Assembly: GCA_019155205.2 (NCBI GenBank)
Contig: JAHNZQ020000016.1
Coordinates: 713,527-777,526 of the forward strand
DNA length: 64,000 nucleotides
Origin: Gracilaria vermiculophylla
Lineage: Eukaryota; Rhodophyta; Florideophyceae; Gracilariales; Gracilariaceae
Reading direction: 5' to 3'
The position numbers were made by a program, and so were the translations under genes. Positions within the stretch are counted from its first letter, which is position 1; the number at the start of each line of letters is the position of its first letter. The notes beneath the pieces were generated by a model. That model worked only from the letters and a program-made list of their open reading frames with translations, had not been told where the DNA came from and searched no databases. Of the stretch, positions 41,768 to 51,307 are shown one piece after another.

Positions 41768-44700
41768 ATGGCCAACGTTGTTCGTGACATGAAATATTTG
41801 CGCGTGAGCACCATATCCGTTCAGCACTACAAATGTCGCTTACCAACGCACCATGCCCCATGCTTTCTCCCTCCACTTCCTATCTTGTCTGCCACCGGCA
41901 ACGCACTACGGTTCTCATCCAGTGTGAGCTCTCTTCAACGTATCCACTTCGTATCTTCGCGGAGGATGGCCTCCACAATCACCACCGACCACACTACAGT
42001 TCATATTGAACCTCAATGTATCGCACATAAAGCCGCGGATCTTCCACTCAAGCCGGAAGCAAAATATGTCGCTCACAAGTTTCCCTGGCGCCCTATAGCT
42101 GAAGCAATTGTCCAGGTTGCCATCTTCGCACTTGCAGCGGTTGTTTCTATTCGAGCACGCCTCAAAGTTTTCATTTACATCTTTTGCGTTTTGGCCGTTC
42201 CTCAACTGCTTTTGATCGTTACGCGCTTCCGACATGTCGCAAACGTGACTTTTGCTCGAGACACCGACGAATCTTCCTCTGAGTGGCTGTCTGAATCTTC
42301 TTCGTCAGATATTTTGAAGAAACCTGGCTTTGCGGCAACCATCATCCGCAAGGCGATTGCGGAAGAACTGGGATCATTTCGCTCTGAGCTGATAAGATTT
42401 GAGAACCTCTCTATGGAACGAGAGGAGTCCAGAAACCTTTCACTTTCCCAGGCTCTGTCTGTTGTGAACGAATCCGTACTAGCTCTCAAGGAAGAAATGG
42501 AGCGACGTGATCAAATGCGCCCCTCCGTTCCATATGCCACCCTTCAAGAACTAGAGGGCATGAGGACTAAAGTTAGTTTCTTGGAACGTGAGAACGCCAG
42601 CATCAAGCAGCAACTCAGAGCCGCTCAGCTCAGCTATGAGGAAGCTTTGCGAAATGCTGCCAAATCTCGGAAAGAAGCTGAGGATGCGGCGTTCCGTGAG
42701 CTTTCTGCTCGCGAAGAACTTGCGATAGCACAAACCCGCTTAGTTCACATGGATGAACTCACCGACCGTTTGGACCGTTCTGAAGCAAAAACCATGCAAT
42801 TACAAGAGGAGTTGCTAACACGGGCTCGCGAACGAGAGCGATTCAAACTCTCTGCAGATGATGCGAACCGGCGTGTTGCTCGCGTGGAAAACATCATTAA
42901 CATTCTTCGCGAGCAGCTCAGGAAGTTGAGTGGAAACAGTCCGTCCGACGGCCAAGATGAGCCGGTCGATGAGGATTTGGCAGAATCAGAGAAAAAGTTT
43001 TGGCAAAGGCGCTTAAAAAGCCGTGGCAACCTGGGGCGCGACTCCATTGTTTACCAAGAACTGCTTCGCGGGAGTAAAGAATCACTTGCAAAAGAATGGC
43101 CTTCAGATCCCCTCGGACGGGATTCCTCTCCAAAAGAAGAAAAGAATGAAACTTTAGAAGGTTTACCAGCGGATGGGGGCTTCGGGAGCAAGAACTTCAA
43201 GATACTGGAGTCTGGTTCAGATCCTACGGAGACTGGGAAGATTTTGGGCATGTCTGGCGTCCCATCACAAGGCGCTTTCTCTTTTTCTCGAGGTGAGTTT
43301 CAACAGAAAGATGAAGGCGCAACAAATGGAAAACCTAGGACAGGCGATAGTGTTGCTGTCAACGATCTGTTCCCTGAAGCAGAAGATGTACCGGACAAGG
43401 CATCATCCGATGGTGAGGATGGCGCGGAGGTCTCATCTGAGAAGAAAATCGAGCAATCTGAAGCACACGAAAACCGCAATACTGAAACCCAGACATCAGA
43501 ACGTTCGCAGACCGCTAAAGATGATCTAAAGGACGAGCAAACCCAAATTCCCGAGCTGAATTCGCCCCGTACAGGAAGGACAACGGATAGTTACATGCAA
43601 TGGCTCGAGAAGGCATCACAGTTCGAGTCAAGCCCAATAAGCTCGAGACGAAAGTCTGATTTTACCTCGCAGTCACAATATCCGAATCAAAAGGATTCCT
43701 CAGCTTCTCGAGTTCCTTCAAGAAGTCAGCCAAATCGGGAAGAGCCCATCGTAATTCAAGAGAAAGGCGACCTCCGTGACATCGAACTTCGAGCACAAGA
43801 CCTCAGCGAAACAGAAAGCACGGCACTTAAGGCAGGTGAAAGCCAGGACACCAGCAAGGCGGTGAAAAACCTGGGAGACAAAGGTCAGCCTAATCAGGAG
43901 GTAGACTTCATAGATGAACCACAAAAAGGAGATGTAACCGAACGGTCTCCTGTGTTATCAGAGGGCGCAGAACAACCGTCCACACGTTTGGATAGATTGC
44001 AAGATACTCTGAAGCCAACCGATCCTGGCAGTTCGATGCCATTCGAAGGCTCATCGCTTGAGGGCGATGGGCGTGCTCGTCAAGACAAAGTTTTGACCGT
44101 TAAGGTCGCGAACGACGGGGAAGTGGCCAACAAGCTTCAAGAAGATGCTTCAGCAGCTCGTCCTCAACCTGCAATCGATCCGGGGAAAGGAATTGAAAGA
44201 TCCGAAGGCCCAAATTCGATTGCCCGAATTATATCTTCAAAGATAGCAGACGCTCAGGAACTCATCGAGAAAGGGCGGAGTAGTGGTATTTCCGTTTCAA
44301 AAGCAGCGTCTTTTCTCGAAGAGGCTAAGGGCATTTTAGAAGAGTGCCTCAAGTTGAACTGTTTGCGACCAGAGGTAGAGGCGGCAATGGGAGAATGCCT
44401 GGTAGTGTGGGCAAAGCTGGATCTTAAAGACCAGAGAGCACGTGGACTCATATGGGAAGCACTGGAGTATCTTTCTCGAAGCGTGGAGGCGAAGCCCAAT
44501 GACGAAAAAGCGCTTTTTAACTGTGCTCTGTGCAACGCATTGTATGGTGCGCTCAGCACTCACGATATTGCGGTTCACCATCAGTATCAAGCTGTGCAGC
44601 AATTCGACAAATTGCTCAAGCTGAACCCGAGTGCTCAAGTTGCAGCATACAATGGAGGACTGGCTTATCTCTATCTTGCAAGGTCAAACATTGCATCTGA

Positions 44701-44869
44701 CGGGAAAAATAGGAGCGTGATAGAGAGGTATTTTAGACTTGCCATCGAAAGGTTTGCCAAGGGAGTTATGCTGAACCCGCAAGATCCTCGAAACGCAGCG
44801 TACTTGGATACAGCGCGGAATGAAATGAAAAACTTCCTGGAGAAAGACGATGAGATGGCCTCGAGTTGA
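41768..44869 (+). CDS. large membrane-anchored coiled-coil protein with a C-terminal TPR domain
   Basis: The first in-frame ATG is at 41,768 (1,033 residues); an alternative at 41,966 gives 967. The stretch before the second Met is rich in Ser and Arg (ALRFSSSVSSLQRIHFVSSRR) and could be an organelle transit peptide. Two adjacent hydrophobic segments follow (AIVQVAIFALAAVVSI and VFIYIFCVLAVPQLLLIV). A long coiled coil comes next (about residues 200-390, for example LEGMRTKVSFLERENASIKQ). About 430 charged, low-complexity, probably disordered residues follow. The last about 200 residues are a TPR-like solenoid (ALEYLSRSVEAKPNDEKALF, QFDKLLKLNPSAQVA, RFAKGVMLNPQDPRNAAY). The layout recalls membrane TPR tethers such as RMDN3/PTPIP51, but similarity is in architecture only. 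Confidence 0.75.
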   Translation: MANVVRDMKYLRVSTISVQHYKCRLPTHHAPCFLPPLPILSATGNALRFSSSVSSLQRIHFVSSRRMASTITTDHTTVHIEPQCIAHKAADLPLKPEAKYVAHKFPWRPIAEAIVQVAIFALAAVVSIRARLKVFIYIFCVLAVPQLLLIVTRFRHVANVTFARDTDESSSEWLSESSSSDILKKPGFAATIIRKAIAEELGSFRSELIRFENLSMEREESRNLSLSQALSVVNESVLALKEEMERRDQMRPSVPYATLQELEGMRTKVSFLERENASIKQQLRAAQLSYEEALRNAAKSRKEAEDAAFRELSAREELAIAQTRLVHMDELTDRLDRSEAKTMQLQEELLTRARERERFKLSADDANRRVARVENIINILREQLRKLSGNSPSDGQDEPVDEDLAESEKKFWQRRLKSRGNLGRDSIVYQELLRGSKESLAKEWPSDPLGRDSSPKEEKNETLEGLPADGGFGSKNFKILESGSDPTETGKILGMSGVPSQGAFSFSRGEFQQKDEGATNGKPRTGDSVAVNDLFPEAEDVPDKASSDGEDGAEVSSEKKIEQSEAHENRNTETQTSERSQTAKDDLKDEQTQIPELNSPRTGRTTDSYMQWLEKASQFESSPISSRRKSDFTSQSQYPNQKDSSASRVPSRSQPNREEPIVIQEKGDLRDIELRAQDLSETESTALKAGESQDTSKAVKNLGDKGQPNQEVDFIDEPQKGDVTERSPVLSEGAEQPSTRLDRLQDTLKPTDPGSSMPFEGSSLEGDGRARQDKVLTVKVANDGEVANKLQEDASAARPQPAIDPGKGIERSEGPNSIARIISSKIADAQELIEKGRSSGISVSKAASFLEEAKGILEECLKLNCLRPEVEAAMGECLVVWAKLDLKDQRARGLIWEALEYLSRSVEAKPNDEKALFNCALCNALYGALSTHDIAVHHQYQAVQQFDKLLKLNPSAQVAAYNGGLAYLYLARSNIASDGKNRSVIERYFRLAIERFAKGVMLNPQDPRNAAYLDTARNEMKNFLEKDDEMASS

Positions 44870-45717
44870 ACAAAGAAAGCAGACTGTTGGGAGGCGCGAA
44901 TTTTGAGGTGCAGACTCTTGGCGTTTTTTATCCAGAGTCCTTAACTTGTAATGAACGAAAGTCACAAACTGTATTTGCCTCTTGGATTCTCACGATCGTC
45001 ATGACAAAGCCGTCATTCTTGCCCAGGGATTTGACGGATGAGAAGTTTTGTTGAGAACGAAAGGCATGAAACTGTATACACGTACACTTCAACTCAGGAA
45101 TAGAGAGCTGGTGTCCACTATAAAGAACACGAGACAATCTATGCAAGGGTGAATACAAGGAATGCATCCGAATCGAACACGCTTTTTCGGGCTCATGTAT
45201 TCCATTTCCGACCGTGAATGCGTCATATACATTAGTGTTTTCTACGAGGGTCCTTTGGTATCATTGTACAATGGTGCAGGTGGTCATCGTCGGTAAGACA
45301 CGGGGAATAAGAAATCTCGGAAAGCGAAGCTGGCATTCACTTGGTTCAGTGCCGTTCCCACATCTGTTCTTTGATCAACCCCTGTGCAGCGGTGAGTTCT
45401 GGCGTAGTTGCCAGCCCGTGGAATTCAGCTTGCCAGTCAGGTACTCGGTGCTGGAAAATTGGAGGAACGAGAATGTGATTTTTGAGCGAAATAAGCGAAA
45501 GGTTGACGACTGTCTCGCTGTCTCCGCTCCGAAATCTTCGATCGTATAAAACATGCTGGCAGTAGCAGCAGTGAGTCTGTTGCAACGGTCCTGCGCCCGC
45601 CTCAGCGACGTAGAGCAGAAGTTTTCGTCGTTGATCGCACAGCGAAAGCGCGGAGTTTTCGCGATCGGCTGCATCGCTGATTGAACAGTCCTAGCGCGGT
45701 TTCTAGCAGATTTCTCC
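44870..45717. other. intergenic stretch, no supported gene
   Basis: A 97-codon plus-strand frame from the ATG near 45,256 (ending 45,549) and overlapping minus-strand frames show no motif; none is supported. Confidence 0.35.
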
Positions 45718-46772
45718 GTGGAACGAATACAGAGTGACGATGACCGATATCCCAGCGTCCTGTGCTACCTGCATACGTTATCGGACGCAAAGATAGCAAC
45801 GCTGACCCCATCGCAAACAAACGAGCTTCTTCGATTGTTTCCAAAGGCTGTACTGCGGTCTACCAACGACCGTAGCTCTTACGGACAGAAACTTCTCGTG
45901 TTATTCACCACAAGAAAGAAACTCGTAACCAATTTTCAGAAGTAAAAATCTGCTTCTTTACGGAAGCTGTTGCAAACAGGAGGCGGTGATCTAAAAGCTC
46001 TTGTCTTCCAAAACACCGAAAAACTCAAGACGTTGATTAAGAATAGCCTCCAGTACGATCCTAGTCTTCTTCCATTCAATCCAAATGCGCGTCTGTTAGA
46101 GTTATACGCCGCAGTGCTCGTTTGAAAGGCGCACATACACGAGAACGCCGCTGCGTTCTATGCCGGAACGCCTGTGTAAGACACCAGCCCACCGAACGCT
46201 CCCACAATGGTATTTCAGCCACATCCGTCACAAACGGAACCCACATTGCCAACAACCGAGGAGTTACCAACATTTCAAGACTTTCTAAATATACCATCAG
46301 CAACAAACCCAGAGCCTGCAACCAAAAGACGCAAGGTTACGTTTGAGGGGGAGGCAACGTAATCATTGGCGATAATGGAAAGCAAACCTCTAGTGATCCA
46401 CCAACACTACCACCTTATGCGGGAAAAGGGAGAACCCTCCCGATGCTAAATGTGTTAGATCTAAAGGGAGGGGAGATCCTGCACTCATTGATCTTCCAGG
46501 GGCAGCCAATCGAGACCATTGTCGGAAATATACCATGGGAAAAAGGACGTAACGGAGAAACCATGTCTAGGGAGGCAGAGGCAAAATCCATCGCTCCCGT
46601 GATTCATCTTCATCTGCTACACTTCGACACCATGACATATGCCACAAGACACGCACACAGCAGATGGAGGGAAACCGCGCTCCGCAGACTTCTTTCCTTA
46701 CAATTCGCAGAGCGGCTGGTGGACCCCATGCGGGCCGCACGCCAACTAGTTTTCACGCGTAAACAAGGTTGA
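45718..46772 (+). pseudogene. decayed ORF with three in-frame stops and one frameshift, family unknown
   Basis: One plus-strand frame from about 45,718 reads as coherent protein through TAA at 45,943, a TGA near 46,125 and a TAA near 46,173, up to a TAA near 46,361. Segments include TPSQTNELLRLFPKAVLR, GDLKALVFQNTEKLKTLIKN and YDPSLLPFNPNARLLELYAAVLV, then a Pro/Thr-rich part ending EPATKRRKVTFEGEAT. A second frame, 46,443-46,772, continues with SRWRETALRRLLSLQFAERLV. The helix-rich start and basic end could fit a gag-like or ORF1-like protein of a transposon. I do not recognise the family. Confidence 0.4.
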
Positions 46773-47371
46773 GAGATTGTCTCACAATACTGTTCTGGAG
46801 CAGTCGCTTTGTGAACGGCGGTTGTCCGAAACCTTGTACCAGTAGGATGAGTTGCAAAGGCGCCGTGATGATGCATTCTGTGCGAAGACGGTTTTATTCC
46901 AAATTCGACAGTTTTGCAGTGCAATTCTACATGTAATGTAGGTGCAGTTTTTTGAAAAAAAATGCCGCGGGCAGCCGCTTGAAAATTGAGTAGCACATGC
47001 GTTGTGCTCGTCTGCAAATCCACGTTTCAAGCTCGATTTGTTTATCTGTGAATTTCATCTTTAAAAAGCATTTGGGAGCGGGGAGGTTGTGAGGCTTGTA
47101 GCCAAAAAGAGCTTGGTGCAGAACATAGCGACGCCACAGAATTAGGCTGCAGTGGCAGATTGGACTGGCTGCTCGGATCATCGTCACTGATAGTAAATCT
47201 CGTCAATGTTTTTGTTGAAACGCCCATACTGTAACTTGTACATGTATCTCTCATCTCATACCTTTTGCAATTCTGAGCATTCCAATCCGACGTACCTCTT
47301 CTGGTTTACCTTGCCCCGTGTAACAGTGTCGACGTCCGCCACCGAAGCGACCTCGATTGCGGACTCGTTGC
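46773..47371. other. intergenic stretch, no supported gene
   Basis: Presumably the upstream region of the metallophosphatase gene. Short overlapping frames only. Confidence 0.3.
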
Positions 47372-48637
47372 ATGCTCATCTTCTTTGTATTTCTCGGTCT
47401 GTTTGAGTTTGCATTATCTTCCACCAGAATAGGATCACTTACCACGGTGCAACGCAACAGTAGTCTTGGAAAGGAAGCAAATCATCCTAGGCATAAAGAC
47501 ATGAAAACCATATCATTCGTAAGTTCTCCATGGACCATTCGAAACCTGTTCTCGCGAAAATGCCGGTGGGCCGCTTTTCGAGGTCAAAAGAGAGCAAGGG
47601 GCTCATCACTTCGGGCGAGTGCGCAGGTTCCCATTGGAAGGCAGGCAATGAGATCGGCACGCCCCTTACGATTGGTATGCGTCGGCGACATTCACAGTCA
47701 GTGGTGCGAAACAGACGAAATGGCGTTGCAAAACCTCAAGCCGGACATGGCCTTGTTTGTCGGTGACTATGGCGATGAGGATCTTCGTGTAACTCGTCGG
47801 ATTGCAGATTTTGCCGCCGATGCCAGTTTCCCAGTAGCCACCGTTTTTGGAAACCATGATGCTTTCTTCACGGCATCATACAGTGGTCGTCGAAGAGCTC
47901 CGTACGATAAACAGACAACCTGCAGGGTGACGGAACAGATTGAAATGCTGAAAGATTTTGATGTGTCGTATAGAAGCGTAAGTTTTGACAAGGTGCCATT
48001 TTCAGTGTGCGGTGGTCGCAGCTTCTCAGCTGGAGGTCCGTACTGGAAGTATAAGGAGTTCTTCCAAGAATTTGTCGGAGTGTATAGTTTGAGCCACTCC
48101 ACAAACAAAATGATTCAGGCTGTGATAAGTTCAGAAAATGACGCTGTTGTATTTTTGAGCCACAACGGTCCAACAGGACTCGGTTCTAACCCCAAAGATC
48201 CTTGTGGCAAGGACTGGGGCGACACACCCGGTGGCGATTTCGGTGACGCTGATCTTAGATTTGCGATCGATGAAGCGAGGAATCTAGGTAAACGAGTGCC
48301 CCTAGTCGTCTTTGGGCACATGCATAAAACCCTTTTCAAGGAAAGTGGGTACAGAACAATGGTACAAGCCGAAGCTGATGGAAATTCAGATTTTGAAACA
48401 ATAATGTTGAACACTGCCGTCTTTCCGCGCCACGCCTTCGATGCTCGCTCAGAGAGCAGTCTGCACAACTTTCACATCGTACAGATTGGAGCCCACGGGC
48501 AAGTAGATTTCGTTGAAGAGGCATGGGTGACCACAGAGGGGAAAATCCATGAAAGCGCGAGACTCTTTTCCTCAAGGTCCAATTTGGGGGCAACATGTGC
48601 GGCCACGACTGGGGTATCTAGTCCTTTAATGAGCTAA
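47372..48637 (+). CDS. calcineurin-like metallophosphatase, probably plastid
   Basis: The first ATG is at 47,372 (421 residues); a second at 47,501 (378 residues) starts a Ser/Arg-rich stretch that resembles a plastid transit peptide. From the first ATG the start MLIFFVFLGLFEFALSS looks like a signal peptide, so the true start decides the location. The metal-binding blocks are complete and in order: GDIHSQW, VGDYGDED, GNHD, SHNGP and GHMH. The fold and the insert with GGRSFSAGGPYWKYKEFF match the cyanobacterial/plant group TIGR04168 as I remember it; the substrate is unknown. Its 3' end lies 69 bp from the stop of a DUF1823-like gene, also of cyanobacterial type. Confidence 0.8.
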   Translation: MLIFFVFLGLFEFALSSTRIGSLTTVQRNSSLGKEANHPRHKDMKTISFVSSPWTIRNLFSRKCRWAAFRGQKRARGSSLRASAQVPIGRQAMRSARPLRLVCVGDIHSQWCETDEMALQNLKPDMALFVGDYGDEDLRVTRRIADFAADASFPVATVFGNHDAFFTASYSGRRRAPYDKQTTCRVTEQIEMLKDFDVSYRSVSFDKVPFSVCGGRSFSAGGPYWKYKEFFQEFVGVYSLSHSTNKMIQAVISSENDAVVFLSHNGPTGLGSNPKDPCGKDWGDTPGGDFGDADLRFAIDEARNLGKRVPLVVFGHMHKTLFKESGYRTMVQAEADGNSDFETIMLNTAVFPRHAFDARSESSLHNFHIVQIGAHGQVDFVEEAWVTTEGKIHESARLFSSRSNLGATCAATTGVSSPLMS

Positions 48638-48706
48638 TTTTGTGTGATGATGAGAGTGTGTAGGAAGTTTGGCGAGGTACACGCTGCTTAAAGTGGAATT
48701 GTATGC

Positions 48707-49348
48707 CTAATACCATTTGTGATCTGGGTAATGAACGCGATACCAATACAGAACCCAATTCATTGCGGTGGCGCGACGCGTCCTGTTGGGCGTAAGGTCC
48801 ACTACTTTCCAGCCTTTGAAGCCTAAGGGCCGCAAAACTGGTTTCAGGTACTGTTTATGCTCGGCGGGAATGGAACGAACGAGCTTTTGCATAGCCAACT
48901 TGACTGGAAGATCTGTCTTGGGCGAATAGTCATTGGGGTTTCCGATAAAATCAGGAGGTCCGTTGGGGTATGCTTCTTTCCATTCTGGGCTGACCAGCTC
49001 GTCGTCCCAACGGCCATCATCGAGTCTTCTCCATCCTAGAAGAGTACGAACAATCTCGTTGACCCACTCGTCCGGTGTGTCTCCCTTGACGACGTTGAAG
49101 ATGTCTTGTACCGTCATGCTCGGAGGCTGCTCGAAATGGATACCCGGCAAAGCGGGATTGCTGGTTTTTGGTTGATCAATTCTCAGTGATGGAATGGTTT
49201 GTCGGGTTTCTGTCCATCCCGACACCGTGGCCCGTGGGTGCAATCGAGCTGCCTGCACATGAGGAGGTGCACAGGTTGTGCAGGGCGGGGCGATCGGCGC
49301 ACGGAGGCGATTCGGAAGAAGTGGAAGAGGATGCACGAAGGCAAACAT
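48707..49348 (-). CDS. DUF1823-like protein, probably plastid-targeted
   Basis: ATG at 49,348, 213 residues. The first about 60 residues are rich in Pro, Arg, Ala and Thr and almost free of acidic residues, as in a transit peptide. The mature part has VNEIVRTLLGWRRLDDGRWDD, SPEWKEAYPNGPPDFIGNPND, VKLAMQKLVRSIPAEHKQYLK, LGFKGWKV and PNRTRRATAMNWVLYWY. This series matches what I recall of cyanobacterial and plant DUF1823 proteins (PEWREAYPEPPDFI, RSIPPENKQLLK, RRATAANWLL). Function is unknown. Compared with cyanobacterial proteins it has a longer insert between the PPDFI block and the RSIP block. Confidence 0.75.
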   Translation of the reverse strand: MFAFVHPLPLLPNRLRAPIAPPCTTCAPPHVQAARLHPRATVSGWTETRQTIPSLRIDQPKTSNPALPGIHFEQPPSMTVQDIFNVVKGDTPDEWVNEIVRTLLGWRRLDDGRWDDELVSPEWKEAYPNGPPDFIGNPNDYSPKTDLPVKLAMQKLVRSIPAEHKQYLKPVLRPLGFKGWKVVDLTPNRTRRATAMNWVLYWYRVHYPDHKWY

Positions 49349-50026
49349 AATGGTGAGTGCAGATTTCTAGCGAGCAAGCGGACACTGGAGAGACACGACA
49401 CCTTGTGCTGAGCGCCGCTCGCAGCAGTTGAGGATTGCCACGCACTACAGTCGTGACTTGGCGGCGTGTAGCGATCCGCGGCCAGGATGTGATCTCGTCT
49501 TCCCAGCAGCTATCGAACTAAAAGTACGTCGCATTTTTGTGTGAAGGGGTATGTTGCGCACATTGATCACGACCACGCCTCACGGCGCCGCGACAAGTTG
49601 CGGATGCGAAGGCTTCCGAAGCTGCCACCACGGAAGAGGTGACGGCACCGTTGGTGCTCACAGTGGCGTGGGTAGAAACCGGCGGAAGGCAAATCGCGCA
49701 AACACGCAGCAATATTTTGCGACAGGGGAAATGCACAGGGATGGGACAGCTGTGCAGGGATCAGAAGCGGAGCGCCGGGAGCGCCTTGGCTGGCGCTTTT
49801 GTTCTTTACACACGCGCACCAGCGCATGACAAGGCGATCGGGAGAAGCGGAAACTCGCCCAACGAGCAGATTGAGCGGAGCAGAAACTCGTTTACATGCG
49901 TAGGCGGAGATGCAAATTGCATAGATTTTGCAAGCAGTGCCACGGCGGCGGCTTGACGTGAAAAAAGAAAAACGTTTGTAGAAAACTGTTGGGAGAGCTG
50001 ATGCAAGTGCGCTGCAGCGAGTCTGT
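49349..50026. other. intergenic stretch, no supported gene
   Basis: Lies between two minus-strand genes. Frames here on the plus strand are not supported by motifs. Confidence 0.3.
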
Positions 50027-50581
50027 CTATACCTCGAGCCTGAGTCCGTCCAGAGCGTCCAGGTAGTCCAAAAATCTGTCCAGCAACCCCGGCACATCAG
50101 AGGCATGAGCGTCGATGAGATTGGGAGTCCGTCCATGCTTTTGCCGAAATTCATCACTCCACGGCTTCAACTGCCTCCTGAGGTACATGTACCGGCGAAA
50201 GTACTCGGCCTCCTCGGTTCGCCGGCGCGAATTGCGCCCCCGTCGCGGCTTGAGAATCTCGTGCGGCTTGGGCGCAGGCACCGGCGTGTAGCGCGACACG
50301 CCGCGGACAGGCGCGGCGGAGTCGGGCAGCGCGGCCACCCTGAGCGGCGCCGCGCGCTTCGGCGGCTCGGCGACCAGCGCCGCCGCCGCAGCGCTGCGCT
50401 GCGCGCTGTCCACAAGCAGCGCGCAGGAGGACGCCAGCGGCGGCGCCGCGCGCCGCGGCTGCACGCCCGCGCGATCGCGCTCGAGTGCGCGGCGGTGACG
50501 CACGAACGCCGAGACGCCCACCGGCGAGAAAGCGGGCACGGCGCCGGCTCGCTGTCTTCGCGACGCCTTCGGGGTGCTCAT
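50027..50581 (-). CDS. small basic protein with a Sld2/FAM13-like C-terminal motif
   Basis: ATG at 50,581 (184 residues, MSTPKASRR...); an upstream start at 50,707 would add an Arg-rich stretch of 42 residues. The first about 125 residues are Ala/Pro/Arg-rich and probably disordered, with SP/TP sites (for example SPVG, TPVPAP). The C-terminus has a helical motif YLRRQLKPWSDEFRQKHGR, then TPNLIDA and a final helix. The pattern LKxWxxxFxxxxGRxP...D occurs in Sld2/RecQL4 (replication initiation) and in FAM13 proteins. In Sld2 it lies at the N-terminus, here at the C-terminus. The assignment is tentative. It faces Cdc20 across a promoter region that holds E2F-like motifs. Confidence 0.45.
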   Translation of the reverse strand: MSTPKASRRQRAGAVPAFSPVGVSAFVRHRRALERDRAGVQPRRAAPPLASSCALLVDSAQRSAAAAALVAEPPKRAAPLRVAALPDSAAPVRGVSRYTPVPAPKPHEILKPRRGRNSRRRTEEAEYFRRYMYLRRQLKPWSDEFRQKHGRTPNLIDAHASDVPGLLDRFLDYLDALDGLRLEV

Positions 50582-50798
50582 GGCGCTCGCGGCAGAGGCG
50601 ATGGGGCGGCGGCGGCGGCGGCGGCGGCGGAGGCGGCGGCGGGGCACGCGGCAGCTCAGCGGCAGCTCACGCGGCAGCTCGGGCGCGAGAGCACACAGAG
50701 GGCACAAAGCGCCGCCAGTGCGGCGCTATTGGCGCGCCCCACGCGCCCAATGGGTGGCCGCACGCGTGCCGTGCGCCGCGAGAGGGCGCGGCCTGCCA

Positions 50799-50806
50799 TT
50801 TCGCGC
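50799..50806 (+). promoter_or_regulatory. E2F/DP consensus site
   Basis: TTTCGCGC is an exact match to the E2F consensus TTTSSCGC. In a CpG-rich background chance matches are likely, so it counts mainly together with the pair nearer the Cdc20 start. Confidence 0.4.
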
Positions 50807-51161
50807 GCCCAACGCGCGCGCTCCAAGTCGCCACCGCCACCCCCTCGCGCACCGCCTTCTCTCCACGCGCACGCGTGTCCACGCGTGCACGCGCACACCG
50901 TGTCCGCGCGCGCCACGTCTGCCGCCGCAGTCCCCGCGCGCCCATTGGCTGTATCCCCGCAACGCCTCCGCGCTGTACGCCACGGCGCATGCGCCGCCTG
51001 ACCGTTACGCTGCGGAAGCGATCCGTTTGGGGGGACACCCTTTTCTCGCCTCTTCGGCGCCGTGAGTTCTCTTTTGGGTACTTTTGTGCTTTTCGCTGCC
51101 GTACTTAAATCTCCTGCCGCCGGCGCCCTCAAGCCTCACCACCCCAGCTTGAGCAGTGCTA

Positions 51162-51175
51162 TTGGCGCTTCCCGC
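51162..51175 (+). promoter_or_regulatory. adjacent pair of E2F-like sites upstream of CDC20
   Basis: TTGGCGC immediately followed by TTCCCGC, about 135 bp before the ATG of Cdc20. Two abutting E2F cores are less likely by chance than one. Confidence 0.45.
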
Positions 51176-51307
51176 TTGCTTTTGTTCCCTTCTTCGCCCG
51201 TGCTCTCTCCTCTCTTTTCGCGACGTGCATTGCACTCGTGTCCCGCCCTGTCTTGCTAACTTGCCCATTGTTCATCTCCCCTCAAGTTGCATTCTTTTGG
51301 AGGAAAT

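Larger units (their letters stand above)
50582..51307. promoter_or_regulatory. divergent GC-rich promoter region between the Sld2-like gene and CDC20
   Basis: About 725 bp, very CpG-rich. It contains inverted CCAAT boxes (ATTGG near 50,744 in CCAAT sense and 50,944 in ATTGG sense) and several E2F-type motifs: TTTCGCGC at 50,799-50,806, the adjacent pair TTGGCGC and TTCCCGC at 51,162-51,175, and TTTCGCGA at 51,216-51,223. CCAAT plus E2F sites are typical of cell-cycle gene promoters in animals and plants. Motifs were located by eye. Confidence 0.5.

Noticed and set aside
45214..45549. 111-codon plus-strand frame
   Set aside because: Non-ATG start, no recognisable motif, and competing minus-strand frames of similar length.
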